The translations under genes were made by a program, and so were the position numbers. 64,000 nucleotides of DNA from Clostridia bacterium (GTDB lineage Bacteria > Bacillota > Clostridia > Oscillospirales > Acutalibacteraceae). A model generated the notes under the pieces. That model saw nothing but the letters and a program-made list of their open reading frames with translations, searched no databases and had not been told where the DNA came from. The stretch is taken from contig JAFTWW010000028.1 in NCBI GenBank assembly GCA_017465085.1, positions 62,001 through 126,000 of the forward strand, read 5' to 3'. How positions within the stretch are numbered: the first letter of the stretch is position 1; each line of letters starts with the position of its first letter. This document shows positions 24,597 to 32,960 of the stretch, one piece after another.

Positions 24597-26414
24597 TTAT
24601 GCCTTACTGATGGCCTTAAATTTACAGTTACCCATACAAACGCCGCACTTAATGCACTTTTCAGCATCAATCTCATAAGAGGGAAGCTTGTGACCGGGGG
24701 CAACATAATCGGTTTTGTTAATTGCGGAAACGGGGCAGTTCTTAGCGCAAAGACCGCATCCGATACATTTTTCTTTATCAATGGTAAAGGAAAGAAGATC
24801 CTTACATACGCCTGCGGGGCACTTCTTATCAACAACGTGAGCTATATACTCATCGCGGAAGAACTTAAGTGTTGCAAGAACGGGGTTAGGAGCAGTCTGA
24901 CCAAGACCGCAGAGAGAATTCTGCTTTATGTAGTTGCAGAGCTCTTCAAGACGATCGATATCCTCAAGTGTGCCCTTGCCCTTGGTAATATCATCAAGCA
25001 TTTCAAGAAGACGCTTGGTACCGATACGGCAGGGAGTACACTTACCGCAAGATTCATCAACGGTGAACTCGAGGAAGAACTTGGCCATATCAACCATACA
25101 GTTATCCTCATCCATTACGATAAGTCCGCTCGAGCCCATCATACAGCCGATGGCGGTGAGGTTATCAAAGTCAACCTCAGTATCGATAAGGGACTCAGGA
25201 ATACATCCGCCTGAGGGACCACCTGTCTGAGCGGCCTTGAATTTCTTGCCGTTAGGAATACCGCCGCCGATATCGTAGATGATGTGACGAAGGGTTGTAC
25301 CCATAGGAATTTCAACAAGACCTGTATGCTCAATCTTTCCGCCCAAAGCGAATACCTTAGTACCCTTGGATTTCTCGGTACCCATAGAGGTAAACCAATC
25401 AACGCCCTTAAGGATAATCTGAGGAATATTAGCAAAGGTTTCAACGTTGTTTTCAACGGTAGGCTTATTGTAAAGACCCTTAACTGCAGGATAAGGAGGA
25501 CGGGGACGGGGCTCACCGCGGTTACCCTCGATAGAGGTCATAAGAGCGGTTTCCTCGCCGCAAACGAATGCGCCTGCGCCAAGACGGATATAAAGGTCGA
25601 AATCAAAGCCTGAATCAAAGATGTTCTTACCGAGGAGGCCATATTCATAAGCCTGATCGATAGCCTTCTGTAAACGGTCAACAGCGATAGGATACTCAGC
25701 GCGAACATAAACATAACCCTTAGTAGCGCCGATAGCATAGCCTGCGATAGCCATAGCCTCGATAATACAGTGGGGGTCACCTTCAAGGATGGAACGGTCC
25801 ATAAATGCGCCTGGGTCACCCTCATCGGCGTTACATACAACATATTTCTGGTCTGCCTTGTTAGGAGCGCAGAGAGACCACTTAAAGCCTGTGGGGAATC
25901 CGCCGCCGCCACGGCCGCGAAGACCTGAATCGGAAATAGTTTTGATAACCTCTTCAGGAGTCATTTCGGTAAGAGCCTTACCGAGAGCTGCATAGCCATC
26001 CATAGCGATATACTCATCAATCTGCTCGGGATCGATAACGCCGCAGTTACGGAGAACTACACGGTTCTGGGATTTATAGAAAGAAGTTTCACTAAGGGGA
26101 ACTACATCTGCAACCTTCTCTTCGGCGCCTGTATCACTATATACAAGGCGATCAACAATTCTACCTTTGAGAAGATGCTCTTCAACTATTTCTTTTACAT
26201 CTTCGGGGGTAACACGGCTGTAAAAAGTACCATCAGGATAAACGATAACAACGGGACCTAATGCGCAAAGACCGAAACAACCGGTCTGAACGAGTTTTAC
26301 CTCTTCGGTAAGTCCGTTTGCCTCTATATTGGCAGCAAATGCTTCCTGAATAGATTGGCTTCCTGATGAGGTACAGCCTGTACCGCCACAGATAAGGACA
26401 TGTGCACGAATCAT
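24597..26414 (-). CDS. hydB: NuoF-like flavoprotein subunit of the hydrogenase complex
   Basis: HydB binds FMN and NAD(H) and is the electron-splitting subunit in HydABC complexes. It is 605 aa. The N-terminal thioredoxin-like [2Fe-2S] domain (CGGTGCTSSGSQ, then QTGCFGLCALGP) precedes the NuoF core (GLRGRGGGGFPTGFKW, CNADEGDPGAFMDR for FMN/NADH). The Cys motif SCGKCTPCRIGT follows, and two C-terminal [4Fe-4S] motifs close the protein (CIGCGLCAKNCP and CIKCGVCMGNC). The ribosome binding site GGAGGTAAAGTT precedes ATG 26414. Confidence 0.96.
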   Translation of the reverse strand: MIRAHVLICGGTGCTSSGSQSIQEAFAANIEANGLTEEVKLVQTGCFGLCALGPVVIVYPDGTFYSRVTPEDVKEIVEEHLLKGRIVDRLVYSDTGAEEKVADVVPLSETSFYKSQNRVVLRNCGVIDPEQIDEYIAMDGYAALGKALTEMTPEEVIKTISDSGLRGRGGGGFPTGFKWSLCAPNKADQKYVVCNADEGDPGAFMDRSILEGDPHCIIEAMAIAGYAIGATKGYVYVRAEYPIAVDRLQKAIDQAYEYGLLGKNIFDSGFDFDLYIRLGAGAFVCGEETALMTSIEGNRGEPRPRPPYPAVKGLYNKPTVENNVETFANIPQIILKGVDWFTSMGTEKSKGTKVFALGGKIEHTGLVEIPMGTTLRHIIYDIGGGIPNGKKFKAAQTGGPSGGCIPESLIDTEVDFDNLTAIGCMMGSSGLIVMDEDNCMVDMAKFFLEFTVDESCGKCTPCRIGTKRLLEMLDDITKGKGTLEDIDRLEELCNYIKQNSLCGLGQTAPNPVLATLKFFRDEYIAHVVDKKCPAGVCKDLLSFTIDKEKCIGCGLCAKNCPVSAINKTDYVAPGHKLPSYEIDAEKCIKCGVCMGNCKFKAISKA

Positions 26415-26428
26415 AACTTTACCTCCAA

Positions 26429-26794
26429 TTAATTGTTAGAAATGGTATATTCAGCAATTACATTGCCGCCCTTAAGGTGCTTTTCAACAACCTCTTTTGC
26501 CTTTTCGGCAGTCATCTTAACATAGGTTACCTTTTCCTTACCTGCCTCGTGAACCTCAACAACGGGCTCAAACTGGCAGATGCCGATGCAACCTGTTTGA
26601 GAAACGGTTACCTTATCGGCAAGACCGCCCTCATTTACGGCTTCAACAAAGGCATTAAGTACGGGACGCGCGCCTGCTGCAATGCCGCAGGTAGCCATAC
26701 CTACTACTACGCGGGTTTCGTTTACGCCCTCACGGATAACAACCTTATCCTTCATTTTGTCTTTGATAGCCTGTAATTCAGCCAAAGATTTCAT
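26429..26794 (-). CDS. Thioredoxin-like [2Fe-2S] ferredoxin
   Basis: The protein is 121 aa. It has the thioredoxin-like ferredoxin pattern with VGMATCGIAAGARPVL and SQTGCIGICQFEPVVEV giving four Cys, and is similar to the N-terminal domain of HydB. It probably relays electrons in or to the hydrogenase complex; comparable small ferredoxin genes accompany hydABC in Thermotoga-like clusters. It lies 14 bp before hydB. The ribosome binding site is GAGAGGAAGATAT before ATG 26794. Confidence 0.9.
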   Translation of the reverse strand: MKSLAELQAIKDKMKDKVVIREGVNETRVVVGMATCGIAAGARPVLNAFVEAVNEGGLADKVTVSQTGCIGICQFEPVVEVHEAGKEKVTYVKMTAEKAKEVVEKHLKGGNVIAEYTISNN

Positions 26795-26818
26795 ATATAT
26801 CTTCCTCTCTGCAAAATA

Positions 26819-27370
26819 CTAATTTATTTGTGAATACTGCTCTCGCAAATATTCTTCTATCCATTTTATAACATCGTAGGTATCGAGGGGTACATCCTCT
26901 AAAACCTGACGAAGTTCCCTTGTATCAAGGGTTGCCTCTCCCCCGTTTTTCCTATGGATAAATAAGAAATCCGTATCGGGATGGCCCTGAACAAGTGTGG
27001 TGACCGTGGCCGTTATATCACCCAAGGGGGTAAAATCAAGATGTTCCTTATTAAAGGTTGCCGTAACGCAGGTGCCGTGGGGAGAGTTTTCATCCTTTGC
27101 CACGACGGAGGTGATCTCAATTCCTCCTCCTGTTTGCTCGGCGGCAAGCTTCAAAAACGGAAGACCTAAGCCTACCTTTCTGGTAGTGCGGGTGGTATAA
27201 AAGGGGTCTGTAACGGATTTAACCGTTTCTTCTGACATACCGCAACCATCATCTTTAATGGTAAGGATAAGATTTTTATCACTTTCATCAAGGGTTATCT
27301 CGGTAAGGGTTGCCCCCGCCTTAACCGAGTTTTCGGTAATATCCAGAATATTTAGTGATAATTCCTTCAT
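26819..27370 (-). CDS. GHKL-type ATPase without phospho-acceptor domain
   Basis: The protein is 183 aa. The first 110 residues have histidine kinase-like ATPase boxes: N-box LDITENSVKAGA, G1 DDGCGM, and G2 KVGLGLPFLK. No HisKA dimerisation/phosphorylation helix is present, so it is not a classical sensor kinase. In this operon it may phosphorylate or sequester a regulatory partner (inference). GTG 27379 is also open, but AAGGTGATTATT before ATG 27370 is better. The C-terminal 60 residues are unassigned. Confidence 0.82.
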   Translation of the reverse strand: MKELSLNILDITENSVKAGATLTEITLDESDKNLILTIKDDGCGMSEETVKSVTDPFYTTRTTRKVGLGLPFLKLAAEQTGGGIEITSVVAKDENSPHGTCVTATFNKEHLDFTPLGDITATVTTLVQGHPDTDFLFIHRKNGGEATLDTRELRQVLEDVPLDTYDVIKWIEEYLREQYSQIN

Positions 27371-27375
27371 AATAA

Positions 27376-28101
27376 TCACCTTAACAGCTTAAATAACTGA
27401 CTTCGCACATATGCGCTGCTATATGGCTCATCATCAATATCGAAATAATATTCCTTATCTCGCATATCGGTAAGGTAGTGGGCATCTGAGCATACCACCA
27501 TTTTCTTACCCTCAAGACCATATTGCTTAATATATTCCTCCGCCTTTGCTCCATCGTGCAGCTCAAAGCAGGAAAAATTGCTGTTTTCGGGAAAGGTTCC
27601 TAAAACCGCGATTATTCCGTTTGCCTGACGGTCGATATGGGCGGGATAGCAGATACCGTTAAACCTTTTTACCAGTTCGGGAACGCTATCAACCGAAATA
27701 TCGGTAGCGTTGGAAAGCAGATTTTCCTCGGTGCCGATTACATTATCATCGCCATCCATTATCATCTGCTCACCAAAGATATCAACGCGGTTGGGGAACG
27801 GAATACGGTGTTTTTCCACCTCTTCCGAAAACTGCATTGCATCTGAAAGCTCCTCAAAAAGACATATAATATGTATATCCTCCGAGGTGGTAAGTTCCAT
27901 ACCTGCAACGGCTATAATGCCGTATTTCTTGGCCGCCGCAAAGAATGCGGGGCAGTTTTTGCAGGTATTATGGTCGGTAAGCGCTACAATATTAAGTCCG
28001 CAAAGGGAAGCCATACCAGCTATGTTATTGGGTGTGTTATCATCATCTCCGCAGGGAGATAAGCAGGAGTGAATGTGCAAATCGTAATAGTATCTGTTCA
28101 T
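27376..28101 (-). CDS. PHP-domain metal-dependent phosphoesterase
   Basis: The protein is 241 aa. PHP metal-binding motifs are visible: YDLHIHSCLSPCGDDD at the N-terminus, ALTDHNTCKNCPAF, MELTTSEDIHIICLF, and a C-terminal VCSDAHYLTD. Such proteins hydrolyse small phosphoesters or nucleotides. In the hydrogenase operon it may act on a signalling nucleotide or phosphoprotein, but no substrate is evident. The ATG overlaps the upstream DRTGG gene stop (TAATG). Confidence 0.88.
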   Translation of the reverse strand: MNRYYYDLHIHSCLSPCGDDDNTPNNIAGMASLCGLNIVALTDHNTCKNCPAFFAAAKKYGIIAVAGMELTTSEDIHIICLFEELSDAMQFSEEVEKHRIPFPNRVDIFGEQMIMDGDDNVIGTEENLLSNATDISVDSVPELVKRFNGICYPAHIDRQANGIIAVLGTFPENSNFSCFELHDGAKAEEYIKQYGLEGKKMVVCSDAHYLTDMRDKEYYFDIDDEPYSSAYVRSQLFKLLR

Positions 28102-28427
28102 TACACCATACCGCTCAATGCTATCGCCGTTTCATAGGACGGAAGATTTGTTGAAAGGATATTTATACCCTTTTCCTTAGCGGCATTAAGCACATCTTCT
28201 TCAAGCTCTACGCCCTCGGAAAGAATAACACAGGAAACATCGGCAAGGGATGCCACCGCTACCACATTGATATTACTCATTATGGTAATCCAGACATTTG
28301 ACTCCCCTGCTCTGCCCATTACCCAGCTAAGCAGGTCGCCCATATAGGCGCCTATTACCTCGCGTTCGGGATCGGGCATTGAAAGTATTTTTAGCTCTGC
28401 CTTTTCGGCAATTTCTCTTACTTTCAT
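28101..28427 (-). CDS. DRTGG-domain protein
   Basis: The protein is 108 aa. It aligns in pattern with stand-alone DRTGG domains: ADVSCVILSEGVELEEDVL, then AKEKGINILSTNLPSYETA. DRTGG domains occur in phosphotransacetylase and CBS proteins and are thought to bind ligands or nucleotides. A paralogue sits five genes away in the same operon (30133-30483). The ATG overlaps the HydS-like gene stop by four bases (ATGA). Confidence 0.82.
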   Translation of the reverse strand: MKVREIAEKAELKILSMPDPEREVIGAYMGDLLSWVMGRAGESNVWITIMSNINVVAVASLADVSCVILSEGVELEEDVLNAAKEKGINILSTNLPSYETAIALSGMV

Positions 28428-29707
28428 TCCTTACCCTCCTTATCGGGCGGGTTATAACAATTAAGTATAAGACAGCCGTTTCCATCCGCAAGGTTTCTGA
28501 CTACATCCTCTGCAAAGGCTCTGCAAGTGGGAGCGCCGCAGGAGCCGCAGTCAATACCAGGGAGCCGTTTTTTAAGCTTTTGAATATCCGCCATCATTCG
28601 CATTGACTCAGCCATACTATCGCTGAGCTTGGTCATGGGTTGATACTCAGGTAATTCATTAAACAGGTAATTATCCGGAATATATTTTGATTCTTCTTCA
28701 CTTAGAAAGTTCTGAGATACGGGAAGGTATCTTCTCAGTGTCTGCAAACGGGCTTTTGCAATAAATGGGTTCTGCATGGTGAGTACACCGCCGACACATC
28801 CGCCCGTACAAGCATTAAGCTCGATAAACTCAAGGGGCGGTATATTGCCGTTTTCCACCTGATCAAGCACCCTAATAACATTATCTATACCATCGGCGGC
28901 AAGGTAATCTTCATTGAAGATTGCCGTTGCTTCTCCGCCCGATCTTGCCCAGCCTATACCAATCATACCAGATTCGGAAAGGGACTCAATGCTATCATCC
29001 TGCTTCATTTCGCCGATGAGTAAAAAGTAGATATCACTTATGGATACAACCTCATCCACCTGACTTTTGTATCCTGCGAAGCCGTTTTTAACATAGCTTA
29101 CTTTTGCAGGGCAGGGTGTTATAAAGCATACGCCTATTTCTTCGGGCTTAAGCTCGGGATGAGCCTTTAAGGCTCGCTCACGGGCAAGCTTTGCCGCAAC
29201 CTCCATGGGAGGAAGCATATGGATAATGTGATCGTTAAGGGATGGGAACCTCAGACCTATAAGCCTTAAAACCACGGGACAAGCCGAGCTGATGGCGGGC
29301 TTTTTAACGCCATCGGTTTTAAGATAGAGTCTTGTATAAGCCGAAACAAGCTCGGCTGCCTTTGAAACCTCATAAACATCGTCAAATCCGATTTTAAGCA
29401 AACCATCAAGCACATAATCTATATCATCAAGATTATCAAACTGACCGTAAAGAGTGGGGGCAGGAAGAGCAATCTTCCATTTGAAGCGCTCCATATCCTG
29501 AAGCTTTCCGCACACCGCTTTTTTTGCTTTATGGGGGCAGTTTCTTATACATTCGCCGCAATCAATACATCTTTCGTTATTGATAACGGCGTGACCGTCA
29601 CGAATTCTTATAGCCTCTGTAGGACAATGCCTTAAGCAAGTGGTGCAACCTGTGCATTTGCTTTCATCAAGCAGAACGGAATGTTCATAAGTATGCAAAG
29701 TTATCAC
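28424..29707 (-). CDS. HydS-like (putative sensory) [FeFe] hydrogenase
   Basis: The protein is 427 aa. Two N-terminal [4Fe-4S] sites (C18-C28 and C47-C57) precede an H-cluster-type domain. The L1 loop reads SSACPVV (A142, C143) rather than TSCCPxW. L2 is TPCPAK (C199) and L3 is NACTGGCVGG (C300, C304). All four positions expected for the [4Fe-4S] subcluster are Cys, but the neighbouring proton-transfer Cys is Ala, as described for Thermotoga maritima HydS. A C-terminal GIDCGSCGAPTC cluster motif follows (C387, C390, C395). A sensor of H2 or redox state is likelier than a main catalyst. The start is GTG 29707 or TTG 29698. Confidence 0.85.
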   Translation of the reverse strand: MITLHTYEHSVLLDESKCTGCTTCLRHCPTEAIRIRDGHAVINNERCIDCGECIRNCPHKAKKAVCGKLQDMERFKWKIALPAPTLYGQFDNLDDIDYVLDGLLKIGFDDVYEVSKAAELVSAYTRLYLKTDGVKKPAISSACPVVLRLIGLRFPSLNDHIIHMLPPMEVAAKLARERALKAHPELKPEEIGVCFITPCPAKVSYVKNGFAGYKSQVDEVVSISDIYFLLIGEMKQDDSIESLSESGMIGIGWARSGGEATAIFNEDYLAADGIDNVIRVLDQVENGNIPPLEFIELNACTGGCVGGVLTMQNPFIAKARLQTLRRYLPVSQNFLSEEESKYIPDNYLFNELPEYQPMTKLSDSMAESMRMMADIQKLKKRLPGIDCGSCGAPTCRAFAEDVVRNLADGNGCLILNCYNPPDKEGKE

Positions 29708-30133
29708 CTACACAATATTTACTCGCATTACCACTGTGGTACCGACACCGACTGTGGAATCAATCTCCATACTATCGGTATAACGCTTCATATTAGGCAG
29801 GCCCATACCTGCGCCGAAGCCTAAGGAGCGTATTCTATCAGGCGCGGTGGAGAAGCCCTCCTGCATAGCCTGATCAATATTCTTTATGCCGGGACCGCTA
29901 TCTTTAAGAATGATCTCGATATAATCCTCACACACCTTAACGGTGGCTTCGCCGCCGCCTGCGTGGATAACCATATTGATTTCACCCTCATACATTGCTA
30001 TTGAAACTCTTCTGATTATCTCGGGGTTAATCCCAAGCTGCCGTAAATTTTTCTTGATTTGCACCGATGCCTGACCTGCAGATGTAAAATCATCGCCATC
30101 AACATCGAAAGTAAAAACTAATTCTTCGCCCAT
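29708..30133 (-). CDS. RsbW/SpoIIAB-like ATP-binding protein
   Basis: The protein is 141 aa. It has a GHKL fold with N-box MYEGEINMVIHAGGG, G1 KDSGPGI and G2 GFGAGMGLPNMKRY, as in anti-sigma-factor kinases. It lies between a DRTGG gene and the HydS-like gene, and the ATG overlaps the upstream stop (TAATG). The target is unknown; no sigma factor or anti-anti-sigma factor gene is visible nearby. Confidence 0.85.
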   Translation of the reverse strand: MGEELVFTFDVDGDDFTSAGQASVQIKKNLRQLGINPEIIRRVSIAMYEGEINMVIHAGGGEATVKVCEDYIEIILKDSGPGIKNIDQAMQEGFSTAPDRIRSLGFGAGMGLPNMKRYTDSMEIDSTVGVGTTVVMRVNIV

Positions 30134-30483
30134 TACTTAACCTTATTACCTACAAGACCGTTGGTATAAAGCAGACCGCAGGCCTCATAAAGTCTTTTAT
30201 CGGTTTTCATAATTACTATGCCGCTCTCTTTTGCTAAAGCCAGCATTTCATCGGTGGGAGCTTTGGAACGAACGAAAACTATGCAAATCATATCCATCAT
30301 TTCGGCAGTGCGGATAACCTGTGGATTTACTAATCCTGTGAGAAGAACAGCCTGATCCTTAACATAAGCCAAAACATCGCTCATAAGGTCACAGCCGCAG
30401 GCGGAATATACGTGTTTATCAATATTTTCCTCGCAGCAAAGCACCTCGGCCTCAAGCAGCTCCTTCATATTACTGATTTTCAT
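30133..30483 (-). CDS. DRTGG-domain protein, second copy
   Basis: The protein is 116 aa with the same fold pattern as the DRTGG gene at 28.1 kb (AEMMDMICIVFVRSKAPTDE, AKESGIVIMKTDKRLYEA). A Cys pair near the N-terminus (VLCCEENIDK) is absent from the other copy. The ribosome binding site is GAAGGAAAGTGTCT before ATG 30483. It is the second gene of the hyd operon. Confidence 0.82.
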   Translation of the reverse strand: MKISNMKELLEAEVLCCEENIDKHVYSACGCDLMSDVLAYVKDQAVLLTGLVNPQVIRTAEMMDMICIVFVRSKAPTDEMLALAKESGIVIMKTDKRLYEACGLLYTNGLVGNKVK

Positions 30484-30511
30484 ACAGACACTTTCCTTCT
30501 AAATCTCAAAA

Positions 30512-31009
30512 TCAGTCGGCGTATTTTGCCAGAATATCATCAACATCATCAACTGTAAGGCGGCCGTAAACATCCTCGTTTACAGTAAGTACGGGAGCAA
30601 GTCCGCACGCGCCTATACAACGGCAAGCGGTAAGAGAGAACTTACCATCTGCGGTGCATTCATCTGCACCTATACCAAGGCGTTCGCTGAGCTTATCAAA
30701 GATATCGCCCGAGCCCTTAACATAACAAGCAGTGCCAAGGCAAACTGAAATGTTGTACTTACCCTTGGGAGAAAGCGAGAACTGGGCATAGAAGGTTGCA
30801 ACGCCATAGATTTTTTCCATGGGTACCTCCATACCTTCGGAGATCATTTCCTGAACTTCGATAGGCAGGTAACCGTAAATGTCCTGAGCCTTCTGCATAA
30901 CTACCATAAGGTTGCTCTTATCATGCTTGTTCTCTTCGATAACCTGCATAAGCTTAGCTTCCTGCTCGGCAGTTCCCTGAAAGGGAAGTGTGCTGATTTT
31001 CTTCTTCAT
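30512..31009 (-). CDS. hydC: NuoE-like [2Fe-2S] subunit of the hydrogenase complex
   Basis: HydC carries a thioredoxin-like [2Fe-2S] cluster and passes electrons between HydB and HydA. It is 165 aa. The helical N-terminal bundle (VMQKAQDIYGYLPIEVQEMI) is followed by SVCLGTACYVKGSG and LTACRCIGACGLAP, which supply the four ligand Cys. The frame is open to 31051, but GAGGAGGATTCTGTTA before ATG 31009 marks the start. It is the first gene of the operon. Confidence 0.94.
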   Translation of the reverse strand: MKKKISTLPFQGTAEQEAKLMQVIEENKHDKSNLMVVMQKAQDIYGYLPIEVQEMISEGMEVPMEKIYGVATFYAQFSLSPKGKYNISVCLGTACYVKGSGDIFDKLSERLGIGADECTADGKFSLTACRCIGACGLAPVLTVNEDVYGRLTVDDVDDILAKYAD

Positions 31010-31078
31010 TAACAGAATCCTCCTCTGAAAATAATATGTATCAAGCGTCACCCGTCAAAAATTGACATAGTACGCAAC

Positions 31079-31117
31079 TATACTATTGTAGTATAACACA
31101 TAAAACTCTTTTTGCAA
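31079..31117 (-). promoter_or_regulatory. Promoter with overlapping palindromic operator, hyd operon
   Basis: On the minus strand TTGCAA (31117-31112) and TATACT (31095-31090) are separated by 16 bp. The -10 box forms one half of a perfect inverted repeat TATACTA-TTG-TAGTATA (31079-31095), extending to the transcription start region. A regulator bound there would block RNA polymerase. The same 15-bp core appears at the rimP promoter. The remainder of 31010-31329 holds only AT-rich sequence and the gltS terminator. Confidence 0.55.
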
Positions 31118-31221
31118 AGTGTTTTTATTAAAAAATGTTAAAATTTTATCAATTTATTTTTAATATAATAAAAAAGCGTGCCGATTGATGTAAATCATAC
31201 TCTATTTATACATCCCGACAA

Positions 31222-31268
31222 TAAAAAAGCAGAAGAAATTTCAGAGAATCTCTTGAATTTCTTCTGCC
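31222..31268 (-). terminator. Terminator of gltS
   Basis: GCAGAAGAAATT (31229-31240) pairs with AATTTCTTCTGC (31256-31267). The minus strand continues with six T. Confidence 0.85.
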
Positions 31269-31329
31269 CAATTTTACTTGGTTAAAATTTATATTTTTCT
31301 GATATCTCGGTTAAAAGCGTTTATATCTG

Positions 31330-32769
31330 CTACTGCTCATCCTTCCAGACTATTTCGGGCGTATTCTTATACCGCTTTTTGAAAATCTTTCGACGGAATA
31401 AATATATGGTATAAGCAGACCACAGCACGAAAAATATTACAAAAGCAATAATAGCGTTGGTTGGGGATTTCCCTGCAAAGCTCAGCAAGAACAGCAGCGG
31501 CGCTATCATCACCATAGCGGGAAAATTCGAAAGAATATAAAGGCTTGAGGTTGGAGTTCTAAGCCCCGGGTCTATTTCCTTCATAAGTATCATACCGTTT
31601 GATGCGGTACCTGTCATTGTGCCGAAGCTCATCAGGAAAAATTCGTGTTCAAAACCTTTAAAGCATTCCTTGGCAACCAAACGAATGTAAATATATGTAA
31701 CTACGGTGCCTACTACGCTGAGTACAACGATGGGCAGAATATAGTTTTTGATATCGTTTATCTCAATAGCCGCTACGCCTGCCACTATCATCAGGTCAAA
31801 AGAAAATCCTGAGATACGGTCCATTTGGTAGTTATTTATATAATCTCTTTCCATTATATTGCGTTTGCGTAGCTGATTGACTACAAACTTTATCAGCATA
31901 GCCGCAAGAGAAGCCCAAAGGAAATTGAAGCCCCAGGCAATACTGTTTGTGAAATTGGAGATTTTGCCAAGCAGACACATAAAGCCAAATGAAAGGGCAT
32001 ACGCCAATGCTACGAAGCCTACCTGCAAGGTGAATTTATCCACCGATTCGTTATCGGGGATTTCCTTACCGCTTTCATTGCTTTGATTATTGGTTTCGCT
32101 GTTGGTGTTGGCATTGCGAACCTGCAAATCGCCGCGCTTTTTATAAATATTGATATATAATACGCCAAACACAGATGCAACCACAAAGCCGATGGAAGCA
32201 AGTGATAAACCGAAGCTTCCGTTACCTGCAAACTGGGTGGCAGGAGTATTGGTAAAGTTGATATCCCAACTAAGCGCATTGCCCGGTCCCTGACCGTAAG
32301 CAAGAGGCAGAATCAAACCGCAGATATATGAAATTATCTTATCGCCGTGCTTGGTAAAAAGGAACATAAGCAAGGTAATTCCAAGACCTACAAAGGCTTG
32401 TAGCATATACGAGCCGCCCTGCAAGGCGCCGAATTCAACTACCTGAGCCTTATTGGTTTTATGAGTACTCTTTTCTGTTTTTAGCGTCATAGAAGCAAAT
32501 CCTATGGCTAAGCAATGATATGTAATAACCTGCATTAGTCGGTTGTTGACCAATGTGAAACCGAACTGTTTTGCAATTATATCAACAACGAGCAAAAGGG
32601 CACCGCCCAAGAGCGCGGAAGGAATAAGGCACTTGCGAAACAGCGGAACGATACGGCGGAGAATATTACCTAACATAAGAAACAACAGTAAAAGCCCAAG
32701 CTGTACCATAAACGCCCAGACTGCATCATAATTTGCCAGTGTAAAATCCCAGCTTGATGCATAATCCAT
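31330..32769 (-). CDS. gltS: Sodium/glutamate symporter (GltS family)
   Basis: The protein is 479 aa with about 11-12 hydrophobic segments in two halves separated by a hydrophilic linker (about residues 210-245, rich in Asn/Ser/Glu). Family segments include ICGLILPLAYGQGPGNALSW and FGTMTGTASNGMILMKEIDP, each with the reentrant-loop glycines of GltS. It imports glutamate with Na+. Monocistronic with its own terminator. The ribosome binding site is AGGAGTGATTCTTTT before ATG 32769. Confidence 0.9.
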   Translation of the reverse strand: MDYASSWDFTLANYDAVWAFMVQLGLLLLFLMLGNILRRIVPLFRKCLIPSALLGGALLLVVDIIAKQFGFTLVNNRLMQVITYHCLAIGFASMTLKTEKSTHKTNKAQVVEFGALQGGSYMLQAFVGLGITLLMFLFTKHGDKIISYICGLILPLAYGQGPGNALSWDINFTNTPATQFAGNGSFGLSLASIGFVVASVFGVLYINIYKKRGDLQVRNANTNSETNNQSNESGKEIPDNESVDKFTLQVGFVALAYALSFGFMCLLGKISNFTNSIAWGFNFLWASLAAMLIKFVVNQLRKRNIMERDYINNYQMDRISGFSFDLMIVAGVAAIEINDIKNYILPIVVLSVVGTVVTYIYIRLVAKECFKGFEHEFFLMSFGTMTGTASNGMILMKEIDPGLRTPTSSLYILSNFPAMVMIAPLLFLLSFAGKSPTNAIIAFVIFFVLWSAYTIYLFRRKIFKKRYKNTPEIVWKDEQ

Positions 32770-32903
32770 AAAAGAATCACTCCTATTCTCAAATTAAAAA
32801 CGATAAATAAATAATATTGCAAAAAAGTTTTTTTGTCAATAAAAAATCACTCGTTTTTTATTGCCTTCGTTTGTAACCAAAAATGCTTTTCCTTGCAAAA
32901 TCG

Positions 32904-32932
32904 TTGAAAATGTGGCCATTATGGTTTATACT
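32904..32932 (+). promoter_or_regulatory. Sigma-A promoter of the PAP2 phosphatase gene
   Basis: TTGAAA (32904-32909), 17 bp, TATACT (32927-32932), about 28 bases before the start codon. Confidence 0.7.
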
Positions 32933-32960
32933 TATATTATCAAGTGAGAGGTGGAATTCT

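Noticed and set aside
22482..31009. Genomic island or integrative element around the hydrogenase operon
   Set aside because: No integrase, tRNA target or direct-repeat attachment site is seen, and codon use resembles the neighbours.
31079..31117. Rex (NADH-sensing) operator at the hydrogenase promoter
   Set aside because: The Rex consensus is TTGTTAANNNNTTAACAA-like; the palindrome here is TATACTA-N3-TAGTATA and does not match.
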